Of a stretch of DNA of 64,000 bases, positions 18,248 through 26,316 are shown one piece after another; position 1 is the first letter of the stretch, and every line of letters starts with the position of its first letter. The DNA lies in NCBI RefSeq assembly GCF_039542905.1, contig NZ_BAABIS010000001.1, forward strand, positions 2,666,001 to 2,730,000, written 5' to 3'. The DNA is from Kitasatospora terrestris. Its GTDB lineage: Bacteria > Actinomycetota > Actinomycetes > Streptomycetales > Streptomycetaceae. The notes beneath the pieces are model-generated. The model was not told the origin of the DNA, did not search any database, and saw only the letters and a list, made by a program, of their open reading frames with translations. The position numbers and the translations under genes were made by a program.

Positions 18248-18282
18248 CGAGGGCCGGACCCCCGACGGGGGTCCGGCCCTCG
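18248..18282. terminator. Terminator of aceE
   Basis: CGAGGGCCGGACCCCC pairs perfectly with GGGGGTCCGGCCCTCG around a 3-base loop and is followed by GGCTTTCC. It also lies at the end of the convergent kinase gene. Confidence 0.92.
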
Positions 18283-18306
18283 GGCTTTCCCCGGCCGTCC
18301 CTGCGG

Positions 18307-20187
18307 CTACCTCACCGTGAAGCTGTTGAGGACGGTGACCAGGCGCTGCTGGGTGGAGGTCCAGTCGGACTCCGGTCCGGAGAGGTAGATCGCGTACTCG
18401 GTGCCGCTGGTGGCGATGAACGCCTGGTCGACGGCGTGCCGGGTGCCCTGCTTGGCGTCGGTCCAGGTGAACTCCCACGCCGCGCCCGGGCGGCCCTGGT
18501 AGACGTCGGCCGCCAGCAGGATCCGCTGGTAGTCCGGGTAGGTGCTGACGGTCTGCTCCAGCTCCAGGAAGTGCTCCTCGGAGCTCTTGGTGGCCCCCGG
18601 GGTCACCCCGAAGCGCAGCAGGTGGACGCCGCCGTCCGGGCTGTAGTCGATCTGGCCGTTGTTCTCGGAGCGGGTCCAGTCCTGCGGCACGGCGACCCGG
18701 AACCCCGCCGGGTCATCCACCCAGCGGTAGCCGGCCGGCGCGGCGGCCGCGGTCGCGGGCGCGGACGCGGTCGGGGACAGGGACGGGGCACGGCTGACCA
18801 CTGGGCTCGACGGTGCGGGCACGGTGGTGGTGACGGTGCTCGGCCCGGGCGCCGTACTGGGCGGGGTGGTCGGCGAATAGCTCGGCGAGTCGGTCGTCCC
18901 GGCGTCGGCCGGGGTCGTGGTGTCGACCACGGCGGTCCGGTCGGCCCCTCCGCCGGAGCCGCCGCCGGCCAGCGCGAAGGTCACCCCGCCGGCCACCAGG
19001 ACGGCCGCGAGCGCGCCGCCGCCGATCAGCATCCGCCGCTTGCGGCGCCGGGCGCCGTCGTCCGCGCTGCCGGGCGGCGGCCGGTCGGTCGGCGGGCCAC
19101 CGTACCCGGCCGCGCCGAGCGCCACCGGGGTGCCGGCCGGCGGGACCGGGGCCGGCGTCGGGGTCACCGGCGTGGGCGGGGTCGGCGGTGCGTACGGCGG
19201 TGCGTACGGCGGCGGGCCGGTGGGCGGGCCCTGGGGCGGAGCGGGGGACGCGGCAGGGGGCGGGAACGGCGTCGGGGTCGGCGGGGTGGCCCGGGTGGGC
19301 TCGCCCTCCTCCTCCGGGGGGCGGGCGACGGCGGTCGGCGGGTGCGGCAGGGTGGCGCCGGTCGAGCCGGTGGCGACCTCGCGGAGCAGCTGCTGGGTCT
19401 CGCCCGCGGTCGGCCGCTCGGACGGGTCCTTGCGCAGCAGCGCCTCGATCACCGGGGCCAGCCGCCCGGCGTGCCGGGCCTCCGGCAGCGGGTCCGCGAT
19501 CACCGCCTGGAGGGTCGACATGGTGGTGGTGCGGTGGAACGGCGACTGCCCCTCCACGGCCGCGTACAGGGTGGCGCCGAGCGACCACAGGTCGGACTCC
19601 GGCCCGGGCCGGTGGCCGGTGATCCGCTCGGGGGCCACGTAGTCCGGCGAGCCGACGATGTCGCCGGTGCGGGTGAGCCCCGGCGAGCCGACCAGCATGG
19701 CGATGCCGAAGTCGGTCAGCACGACCCGTCCGCCGCGCTCCAGCAGCACGTTGGCGGGCTTCACGTCGCGGTGCAGGACGCCGTGCCGGTGCGCCTGGTC
19801 GAGCGCCGCGACGACCTGCTCGCCGACCCGGGCGGCGTCCCGGGGGATCAGCGTGCCCTCGGTGGCGATCACCTCCGCCAGCGAGGTGCCGTCGATCAGC
19901 TCCATCACGATCCACGGCCGGCCGTCCTGCTCCAGCACGTCGTGGACGGTGATCACGCCCGGGTGGTGGACCTGCGCCGCGGCCCGGGCCTCCTGGAGCA
20001 TCCGGGTGTGCAGCGTGGGCAGTTCGCTCTCCGGGACGCCGCTGACGCTGAGTTCCTTGACCGCCACGTCGCGGTCGAGCTTGACGTCCCGGGCCAACCA
20101 GACGGTGCCCATCCCGCCCCGGCCGATCCGTCTCTGGAGCCGGTACCGTCCGGCGAGCACGCGCTCGCCGTCCTCCTGAGAGCCCAT
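18307..20187 (-). CDS. Transmembrane Ser/Thr protein kinase
   Basis: The protein has 626 aa. Residues 15 to about 275 are a Hanks-type kinase: glycine loop GRGGMG (22-27), catalytic K44, HRDVKPANVLL, DFG and APE motifs are all present, so it should be active. A proline-rich linker of about 100 residues, one transmembrane helix (about 386-410) and a second Pro/Ser/Thr-rich stretch follow. The extracellular domain of about 130 residues begins YRWVDDPAGFRVAVPQDW, a fold common outside streptomycete kinases and lipoproteins. It lacks PASTA repeats, so it is not a PknB-type peptidoglycan sensor. It is a single gene with divergent small ORF upstream. The ligand is unknown. Confidence 0.93.
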   Translation of the reverse strand: MGSQEDGERVLAGRYRLQRRIGRGGMGTVWLARDVKLDRDVAVKELSVSGVPESELPTLHTRMLQEARAAAQVHHPGVITVHDVLEQDGRPWIVMELIDGTSLAEVIATEGTLIPRDAARVGEQVVAALDQAHRHGVLHRDVKPANVLLERGGRVVLTDFGIAMLVGSPGLTRTGDIVGSPDYVAPERITGHRPGPESDLWSLGATLYAAVEGQSPFHRTTTMSTLQAVIADPLPEARHAGRLAPVIEALLRKDPSERPTAGETQQLLREVATGSTGATLPHPPTAVARPPEEEGEPTRATPPTPTPFPPPAASPAPPQGPPTGPPPYAPPYAPPTPPTPVTPTPAPVPPAGTPVALGAAGYGGPPTDRPPPGSADDGARRRKRRMLIGGGALAAVLVAGGVTFALAGGGSGGGADRTAVVDTTTPADAGTTDSPSYSPTTPPSTAPGPSTVTTTVPAPSSPVVSRAPSLSPTASAPATAAAAPAGYRWVDDPAGFRVAVPQDWTRSENNGQIDYSPDGGVHLLRFGVTPGATKSSEEHFLELEQTVSTYPDYQRILLAADVYQGRPGAAWEFTWTDAKQGTRHAVDQAFIATSGTEYAIYLSGPESDWTSTQQRLVTVLNSFTVR

Positions 20188-20261
20188 GGCGTTCCCGCAA
20201 TCTGGTGACGCCCCCTGCCTCCAGTCTGACCCCGGAGGCGGGGCGCGCGCAGAATCAGGAC

Positions 20262-20438
20262 ATGCGCGAGGACATCATCGCCCGGGCCGAGTTCCTGCTG
20301 ACCGAGGTCCGGCTGACGCCGGAGGCGGCGCAGCTGCGGCTGAAGGACTACTTCCCGGAGCTGGAGCTGGAGGAGCGGGTCCGCTTCGTCCACGAGGCGG
20401 CCGGGCTGGTCGCCGAGACGCTGCGCCGGCTGAACTGA
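20262..20438 (+). CDS. Small conserved-looking helical protein
   Basis: A 58-aa reading frame begins MREDIIARAEFLLTEVRL. It is fully helical in pattern and acidic, and starts 6 bases after AATCAGGAC, a weak ribosome-binding site. Third-position G/C is high throughout, which fits coding. It diverges from the kinase gene with a 74-bp gap. No family is recognised. Confidence 0.55.
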   Translation: MREDIIARAEFLLTEVRLTPEAAQLRLKDYFPELELEERVRFVHEAAGLVAETLRRLN

Positions 20439-20504
20439 GCGTCCGGGAAGACGCCACCGCCGACCGGGGGCCCGGTCGGCGGTGGGAGGTCGCGTCCGTG
20501 CCGG

Positions 20505-22091
20505 TCAGATGTGCACGGCCGGGCCGGCGTCGTTGGCGCCGCGCTTGGTGAGCAGGCCGAGGCCGGCGGCGATGAAGGCGACCACGGCGGCCACCACGAA
20601 GGCCAGCGACATGCCGCTGACGAACGAGGTGTGGACGGCGTCGGCAACCGGCTGGACCAGCTCGGCCGGCAGGCCCTCCTTCGGCGCGATGCCGAGCTGG
20701 GCGGCCTGCTTCAGGCCCTCGGCCTGGGCCGGGTCCAGCTGGGTCAGGCCCGCCTTGGCGAGGTTGCCGGGGAGGACGTCGGTGACCTTGGAGGCCATCA
20801 CCGCGCCGAGCACGGCGGTGCCGAGGCTGCCGCCGACCTGCATCGCGGCCTGCTGCAGGCCGCCGGCCACGCCGGAGAGCTCCAGCGGGGCGTTGCCGAC
20901 GATGACCTCGGTGGCGCCGACCATGACCGGGCTGAGGCCGAGGCCCATCAGCACGAACCAGAGCGCCATCACGCCGTTGCCGGAGTCGGTTTCCAGGGTG
21001 GACATGCCGAGCATCGCGGCGGTGGTGAAGAGCATGCCGGCCACGATCGGGATGCGCGGGCCGATCTTACCGATGGCGAAGCCGGCCACCGGCGCGCCGA
21101 CGATCATCATGGCGGTCATCGGCAGCAGGTGGACGCCGGCGTCGACCGGCGACATGCCGTGCACGTTCTGCAGGTAGAAGGTCACGAAGAAGACGCCGCC
21201 GAAGAAGGCGAACGCCATCAGCACCATCAGCAGGGTGCCCGCCGACAGCGGCACCGAGCGGAACAGGCTGAGCGGGATCAGCGGCTCCTTGGCCTTCGTC
21301 TGCCAGAAGGCGAAGGCCACCATGGCGAGCACCGCGCCGCCGAGGAAGACCAGGGTGGCCGGGTCGCCCCAGCCCCAGGTCGGGGCCTTGATGATGCCCC
21401 AGACCAGCATGAACATCGCCCCGGAGAGCAGCACGATGCCCGGGATGTCGAAGGACTTGGCGGCGTTCTCGGCGCGCACGTCCTTGAGGATCAGCAGGCC
21501 GAGCGCGACGGCGACCAGGCCGACCGGGACGTTGATGAAGAACACCGACTCCCAGCTGACGTGCTCGACCAGCAGGCCGCCGACGATCGGGCCGGCGGCG
21601 GTCGAGGCGCCGATGACGCCGCCCCAGATGCCGATCGCCATGTTCAGCTTGTCCGCCGGGAAGGCGCCGCGCAGCAGGCCGAGGGCGGCGGGCTGGAGCA
21701 GCGCGCCGAACAGGCCCTGGAGCACGCGGAACAGGATGACCTGCTGGATCGAGCCGGCGAAGCCGATCGCGGCGGAGGTGACGGCGAAGCCCGCCGCGCC
21801 GACCAGGAAGGTCGACTTGTGGCCGAACCGGTCGCCGATCTTGCCGGCGGTGATCAGGAAGACCGCGAGGGCCAGCAGGTAGCCGCTGGTGACCCACTGG
21901 ATGTCGGCCGGCGAGGCGCCGAGGTCGGCCTGGATGACCGGGTTGGCGATGGCGACCACGGTGCCGTCGAGGGCGACCATCATGACGCCGACGGCGACGG
22001 TGAGCAGCGTCAGCCAGGGGTGTCCCTTGAGGCTGCCCCGGGGTCCCGGCGGTGCGGCCGCCTTCTCCGAGTCGAGTACGGACTGGCTCAT
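20505..22091 (-). CDS. DHA2-family (EmrB/QacA-type) MFS drug exporter
   Basis: The protein has 528 aa with 14 predicted transmembrane helices. The signature for proton-drug antiporters is present: GDRFGHK between helices 2 and 3 (motif A), and LDGTVVAIANP in helix 1 (motif D1). It expels organic cations or antibiotics using the proton gradient. ATG 22091 is used, with GGGAAGG upstream; the frame stays open to 22181. It is divergent from a TetR gene. A perfect palindrome lies exactly between its -10 and -35 boxes, so it should be repressed by that TetR and induced by substrate. Confidence 0.95.
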   Translation of the reverse strand: MSQSVLDSEKAAAPPGPRGSLKGHPWLTLLTVAVGVMMVALDGTVVAIANPVIQADLGASPADIQWVTSGYLLALAVFLITAGKIGDRFGHKSTFLVGAAGFAVTSAAIGFAGSIQQVILFRVLQGLFGALLQPAALGLLRGAFPADKLNMAIGIWGGVIGASTAAGPIVGGLLVEHVSWESVFFINVPVGLVAVALGLLILKDVRAENAAKSFDIPGIVLLSGAMFMLVWGIIKAPTWGWGDPATLVFLGGAVLAMVAFAFWQTKAKEPLIPLSLFRSVPLSAGTLLMVLMAFAFFGGVFFVTFYLQNVHGMSPVDAGVHLLPMTAMMIVGAPVAGFAIGKIGPRIPIVAGMLFTTAAMLGMSTLETDSGNGVMALWFVLMGLGLSPVMVGATEVIVGNAPLELSGVAGGLQQAAMQVGGSLGTAVLGAVMASKVTDVLPGNLAKAGLTQLDPAQAEGLKQAAQLGIAPKEGLPAELVQPVADAVHTSFVSGMSLAFVVAAVVAFIAAGLGLLTKRGANDAGPAVHI

Positions 22092-22188
22092 GGCTGGGCC
22101 TTCCCTGGGTAAGACGACGGACTTGGGAGTGGCGCCCCGGCCCACCCGTCCCCACGAGTCGTCCGGCCTGACGGGCGCCACCCGGGGA

Positions 22189-22217
22189 ACATTATGTCAG
22201 TCGCTGACATTCGGCAA
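22189..22217 (-). promoter_or_regulatory. Exporter promoter with TetR operator in the spacer
   Basis: On the minus strand, TTGCCG (22212-22217) and TAATGT (22189-22194) are 17 bp apart. The spacer is filled by the palindrome ATGTCAG-tcg-CTGACAT (22194-22210). A repressor bound here would block RNA polymerase at the exporter promoter. Confidence 0.8.
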
Positions 22218-22269
22218 AGAGTGACGTATGCCGCAGGGTGCCAATTGTCAGAGCGCTATCGTTGGACCC

Positions 22270-22947
22270 ATGGCCACGCAGCTCACCGCCCCCACCACCG
22301 CCGCCGGCTGCCGCGTGCTCGGGCTGCGCGAGCGCAAGAAGCAGCGGACCCGCGACGCGCTGGTGGACGCCGCGCACACGCTCTTCCTGCAGCAGGGGTA
22401 CGGCCGGACCACGGTCGACGAGATCGCCGCCGCCGTGGACGTCTCGCAGCGCACCTTCTTCCGGTACTTCGCCAACAAGGAGGAGGTCGCGCTCGCCGTC
22501 ATCGCCGACGCCGAGGACTTCTTCATCGACTGCCTGCGCGCCCGCCCCGCGGAGGAGAACCCGCTGCAGGCGATGCGCGCCGCGATCACCCAGACCTGGC
22601 GCACCCTGGCCGCCACCCGGGCCAGCGGCCCCGGCGGGGTCACCGCCGCGCTGGAGCTGTTCGAGCTGATCGAGAACACCCCGACCCTGCTCGCCGCGCA
22701 CCTGCGGCACTCCACCCAGCAGGAGCAGGTGGTCGCCGGGGTGCTGGCCGAGCGGGAGGACCTCGACCCGGCGGTGGACCTGCGCCCCCGGCTGCTCGCC
22801 GCGGTCTTCGGCGCGGTGATCCGCCACTCCCACCTCTCCTGGGCCGGCGACGGCCGGGCCCACGAGCGGGGGCCGGACGGCATGATCGAGATGATCGAGC
22901 GCCACTTCGACCAGCTCGGCCCGGCCCTGGCCGGCTCCTGGCGCTGA
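22270..22947 (+). CDS. TetR-family repressor of the divergent exporter
   Basis: The protein has 225 aa. The N-terminal helix-turn-helix is TTVDEIAAAVDVSQRTFFRYFANKEE with the usual preceding helix (RDALVDAAHTLFLQQGYG). The C-terminal ligand domain is all-helical and specific to this subfamily. ATG 22270 is chosen over an upstream ATG because the family begins near here and a ribosome-binding site is weak in both; a TATCGT box 12 bases ahead could give a nearly leaderless mRNA. The gene is divergent from the MFS exporter, with the palindrome at 22194-22210 between them. Control of both genes is the natural inference. Confidence 0.93.
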   Translation: MATQLTAPTTAAGCRVLGLRERKKQRTRDALVDAAHTLFLQQGYGRTTVDEIAAAVDVSQRTFFRYFANKEEVALAVIADAEDFFIDCLRARPAEENPLQAMRAAITQTWRTLAATRASGPGGVTAALELFELIENTPTLLAAHLRHSTQQEQVVAGVLAEREDLDPAVDLRPRLLAAVFGAVIRHSHLSWAGDGRAHERGPDGMIEMIERHFDQLGPALAGSWR

Positions 22948-22957
22948 CCCCGGCCCG

Positions 22958-22979
22958 GTGTCGTACCGGGGTATGACAC
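22958..22979. promoter_or_regulatory. 22-bp near-perfect inverted repeat before the histidine kinase gene
   Basis: The left arm GTGTCGTACC and right arm GGTATGACAC are separated by GG, with 9 of 10 pairs matching. It lies 58 bases before the kinase start. The core TACCGGGGTA recurs before the DUF1023 gene at 25177, which points to a binding site of the adjacent response regulator. Confidence 0.7.
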
Positions 22980-23037
22980 GGCGGACGGCTCCCCGGTAGG
23001 ACGACATCCGGGCCGGCGGTCCCTACGCTCAGGTCGG

Positions 23038-24300
23038 GTGAACCCCTGGAACAGCCTGGCCCGCGCCCTCACCGAGCCCTCCCCCGACCAGCGCCCGCTG
23101 CTGGCCGGCTCCTCCCGCCGCTGGCTGCGCGCGCTGCCGTACGCCGTGGCGGGGGCGATGGTCGCCACCCTGCTGCCGACCGGGATCGTCCTGCTCACGA
23201 CCGAGTACCACGTCGGCGGCTACCTGGCCGCGGTCCTCGCGATCGCCCAGGCGGTACCGCTGCTGGCGGCGGTCTCCCGGCCATTGCACGCCTGGTGGGT
23301 CGTCGCGCCCGCGGTGCTCGTCGGGGCGGTGGTCACCTACGGCTCGCCGGACGGTGCCGGGCCGTGGCCGTGGCCGGTGACCACGCTGCTGTCGTACGTC
23401 TTCCTGATGATCGGGCTCGGCCTGCGCGAGCGCGGCGACACCCTGGTCGCGGTCTGGCTGGTCACCGCGCTCGGCACGGCGGTCGCCGGGGCGGGCTTCC
23501 CCGGGCGCTTCGACGAGGTGTCGATCGTCGTGGTGGTGCTCTCCGGCGCGGTCCTGCTGCTCACCTGGAGCCTGCGCGGCCGGGGCGAGGCGCAGCGCAG
23601 CCTGGCCCGGCAGAAGCAGATCAGCGAGGCCGAGCGGGCCCGCTCCACGCTGCTGGAGGAGCGGGCCAGGATCGCCCGCGAGCTGCACGACGTGGTCGCC
23701 CACCACATGTCGGTGATCGCCGTGCAGGCCGACAGCGCGCCGTACCGGATCACCGGGCTGCCCGCCGGGGCGGCCGAGGAGTTCGCCGCCATCGCCGCCG
23801 CCGCGCGCGGCTCGCTCGGCGAGATGCGCCGGCTGCTCGGCGTGCTGCGCAGCGAGGAGGCGGAGGCCGACAAGGCCCCGCAGCCCGGCCTGGCCGACCT
23901 GCCCCGGCTGGTGGAGACGGTCGGGCAGGCTGGCGTGCGGGCCGAGTTGGCACTCGCCGGGGAGACCGCGGCGCTGGACCTGCCGGAGGCGGTCACGCTC
24001 TCCGCGTACCGGATCGTGCAGGAGGCGCTGGCCAACGTGGTGCGGCACGCGCCGGGTTCCGCCGCCGCGGTGGAGGTCTCGCTCGCCGACCGCGCGTTGC
24101 GGGTGAGCGTGGTCAACGGACCTGCGCCGGGCGGGGATTCGGCCGTCGAGCCGGGCAGTGCCGGCGGCCACGGCCTGGTCGGCATGCGGGAGCGGGTACG
24201 GTTGCTGGCCGGCACCCTGGACACCGGGCCGACGCCGGACGGCGGCTTCCGGGTCGCCGCCGCACTGCCGCTCGACACCGCCCCCGGGGAGGCTTCCTGA
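23038..24300 (+). CDS. NarL-system sensor histidine kinase (HisKA_3)
   Basis: The protein has 420 aa. About five transmembrane helices occupy residues 33-178, with very short outside loops. A coiled linker leads to the dimerisation domain ERARIARELHDVVAHHM, phosphoacceptor H217. The C-terminal HATPase has AYRIVQEALANVVRHA (N box) and GHGLVGMRERV (G box). Start GTG 23038 has a TACGCT box 17 bases upstream and no clear ribosome-binding site, so the message may be leaderless. It overlaps the response regulator by one base (ATGA type). The stimulus is probably a membrane or envelope signal. Confidence 0.95.
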   Translation: MNPWNSLARALTEPSPDQRPLLAGSSRRWLRALPYAVAGAMVATLLPTGIVLLTTEYHVGGYLAAVLAIAQAVPLLAAVSRPLHAWWVVAPAVLVGAVVTYGSPDGAGPWPWPVTTLLSYVFLMIGLGLRERGDTLVAVWLVTALGTAVAGAGFPGRFDEVSIVVVVLSGAVLLLTWSLRGRGEAQRSLARQKQISEAERARSTLLEERARIARELHDVVAHHMSVIAVQADSAPYRITGLPAGAAEEFAAIAAAARGSLGEMRRLLGVLRSEEAEADKAPQPGLADLPRLVETVGQAGVRAELALAGETAALDLPEAVTLSAYRIVQEALANVVRHAPGSAAAVEVSLADRALRVSVVNGPAPGGDSAVEPGSAGGHGLVGMRERVRLLAGTLDTGPTPDGGFRVAAALPLDTAPGEAS

Positions 24301-24974
24301 TGACCATCCGCGTACTCGTGGTCGACGACCAGGCCATGGTCCGGGCCGGGTTCGCCGCGCTGCTCGGCGCGCAGAGCGACATCGACGTGGTCGGTGACGC
24401 CGCCGACGGCAAGCAGGCCGTCGAGGCCGCCGGGCGCACCCACCCCGACGTGGTGCTGATGGACGTCCGGATGCCCGAGATGGACGGCCTGGAGGCCGCC
24501 CGCCGCCTGCTCGACCCCCCGCCGGGCGTGGTGCACCGGCCGAAGGTGCTGATGCTGACCACCTTCGACGTCGACGACTACGTGTACGAGGCGCTGCGCG
24601 CCGGGGCCAGCGGCTTCCTGCTCAAGGACGCGCCGCCCGCCGACCTGATCGCCGCCGTCCGGGTGGTCGCCGCCGGCGACGCGCTGCTCGCGCCCTCGGT
24701 CACCCGCCGCCTGATCGCCGACTTCGCGCGGAACCGGCCCGCGCCGCGCCGCGACCCCGCGCTGAGGCTCAACGGTCTGACGCCGCGCGAGACCGAGGTG
24801 CTGGAGCTGATCGCCCGCGGCCTGTCCAACCAGGAGATCGCCGCGCACCTGGTGGTCGCCGAACAGACCGTCAAGACCCACATCGGCCGGATCCTCGCCA
24901 AGCTCGACCTGCGCGACCGCGCGCAGGCCGTGGTCCTGGCCTACGAGTCGGGCCTGGTGCAGCCGGGCGGCTGA
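24300..24974 (+). CDS. LuxR/NarL-family response regulator
   Basis: The protein has 224 aa. The receiver domain has DD at 9-10, phosphoacceptor D55 in VVLMDVRMPEMDG and K107-region LLKDAPP. The C-terminal helix-turn-helix is LTPRETEVLELIARGLSNQEIAAHL followed by VKTHIGRILAKL. Its ATG overlaps the kinase stop (ATGA), so translation is coupled. Probable targets are its own operon and the downstream hydrolase gene, both of which carry the TACCGGGGTA core upstream. Neighbours suggest it responds to envelope or lipid conditions, but that is inference. Confidence 0.95.
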   Translation: MTIRVLVVDDQAMVRAGFAALLGAQSDIDVVGDAADGKQAVEAAGRTHPDVVLMDVRMPEMDGLEAARRLLDPPPGVVHRPKVLMLTTFDVDDYVYEALRAGASGFLLKDAPPADLIAAVRVVAAGDALLAPSVTRRLIADFARNRPAPRRDPALRLNGLTPRETEVLELIARGLSNQEIAAHLVVAEQTVKTHIGRILAKLDLRDRAQAVVLAYESGLVQPGG

Positions 24975-25067
24975 CGGCCCGGGCCTCGGGCGGTGCTTCG
25001 CACCGGGGCTCCGCTCCCCCGGCGGCGGCACGTCGTGCACCGGTCGTCGCGCACCGCCTGGCACCGC

Positions 25068-25085
25068 TGATACCGGGGTACGACG
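25068..25085. promoter_or_regulatory. Second copy of the TACCGGGGTA motif
   Basis: TACCGGGGTACGAC at 25071-25084 matches the core and right arm of the site before the kinase operon (TACCGGGGTATGAC); the left arm is degenerate. It lies about 95 bases before the hydrolase start. A weaker third match, ACACCGGGGCACG, is at 28078-28090, before the second hydrolase. Confidence 0.55.
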
Positions 25086-25176
25086 TCCCGGTCAGCACTG
25101 CGGGGTGACGCCCCGTGAGGCGTCCGCTCCTTACCTTCCTCCCGTTCACCGGACCACCGGACAGGGAGGAACCCCC

Positions 25177-26316
25177 ATGCAGCGCTTCCGGCGCACGCTC
25201 GCCGCCACCGCACTGGCGCTGACCGCCGTCCTCGGCGTCGGCTCCTTCGCCGCCGCGGACACCCAGTCGCCGGTCACCGGCCCGCCGCCCGGCGCGGCGG
25301 CCTGGCGCGCCGACACCGTCCTCGGCGTGCCGCTGCCCGATCCGGCCGGCGCCGGCCCGGCCGAGGTCGCCGCCTTCTTCGAGCGGCTGCCGCTCGACCA
25401 GCGGCGGGCGCTCGCCGTCCGCCACCCGCTGGTGGTCGGCAACCTGGACGGCGCGCCGCCCGCGCTGCGCTACCTGGCCAACGGACTGGCCCTCGCCGAG
25501 GAGCGCCGGCACGAGCTGGCCCGCGCCGCCGACCCCGGACTGCCCGGCCGCGACCGCGAGGCCGCCCGCGCGCGGGCCGAGCGCTACGCCGCGCTGGCCG
25601 GCCGGCAGATCCTCGCCTTCGACCCGCGCGGCCGGGGCCAGGTCGCCGAGGTGTACGGCGACCTGACCGCCGCCCGGCGGACGGCGGTGGTCGTCCCCGG
25701 GTCGGACGTCGACCTGATGACCTTCGACCGCGCGGGCGACCCGTACGGCACCCCCGCCGGGATGGCCCGGGCGCTGCGCGGGGCGACCGGCGGGCAGGTC
25801 GCCGTGGTCGCCTGGGCCGGCTACACCACCCCGGTCGGGGTGGGCCTCGACGCCGCCACCGAGGGCCTGGCCCGGGCCGGGGCCGCCCGGCTCGACCGGC
25901 TGGTCGCCGGGCTCGCGCCGCTCACCGGCCCGGTCGCCGTGTTCTGCCACAGCTACGGGTCCGTGGTGTGCGGGCACACCGGCGCCGGACCTGAGCGGAT
26001 CTCCGACCTGGTGGTGCTCGGCTCCCCCGGCACCGGCCTCGCCCGGGCCGCCGAGCTGCGGATCCCGGTGTGGGCGGTGCAGCGCAACGCCGAGGACTGG
26101 ATCGGCCGCGTCCCCTTCGTCAGGGTGGCCGGCCTCGGCCACGGCACCGACCCGACCGACCCGGCGTTCGGCGCCCGGCCGCTCCCCTCGGGCGGCTCGC
26201 ACGGCCACACCGGCTACTTCGCCCCGGGGTCGGAGTCGCTCGCCGCGGCGGCGGCCGTCGCCCTGCGCCCGATGCCCGGCACCGCCGGCACCGCGGAGGC
26301 CCGCGATGCTGCCTGA
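25177..26316 (+). CDS. Secreted DUF1023 alpha/beta hydrolase
   Basis: The precursor has 379 aa. A signal peptide (basic RRF-RR start, hydrophobic core, AAADTQ cleavage at about 28) leads to an alpha/beta hydrolase fold of the DUF1023 (Abhydrolase_8) family. The nucleophile is S259 in CHSYGSVVCG; the acid is likely D in VVPGSD or the NAEDWIG loop, and the His in GLGHGTDPT or SHGHTG. The family's substrates are unsettled, lipids or esters being likely. ATG 25177 has a strong AGGGAGG site. The stop overlaps the acyltransferase start by 11 bp, so the two form an operon, probably under the adjacent two-component system. Confidence 0.9.
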   Translation: MQRFRRTLAATALALTAVLGVGSFAAADTQSPVTGPPPGAAAWRADTVLGVPLPDPAGAGPAEVAAFFERLPLDQRRALAVRHPLVVGNLDGAPPALRYLANGLALAEERRHELARAADPGLPGRDREAARARAERYAALAGRQILAFDPRGRGQVAEVYGDLTAARRTAVVVPGSDVDLMTFDRAGDPYGTPAGMARALRGATGGQVAVVAWAGYTTPVGVGLDAATEGLARAGAARLDRLVAGLAPLTGPVAVFCHSYGSVVCGHTGAGPERISDLVVLGSPGTGLARAAELRIPVWAVQRNAEDWIGRVPFVRVAGLGHGTDPTDPAFGARPLPSGGSHGHTGYFAPGSESLAAAAAVALRPMPGTAGTAEARDAA

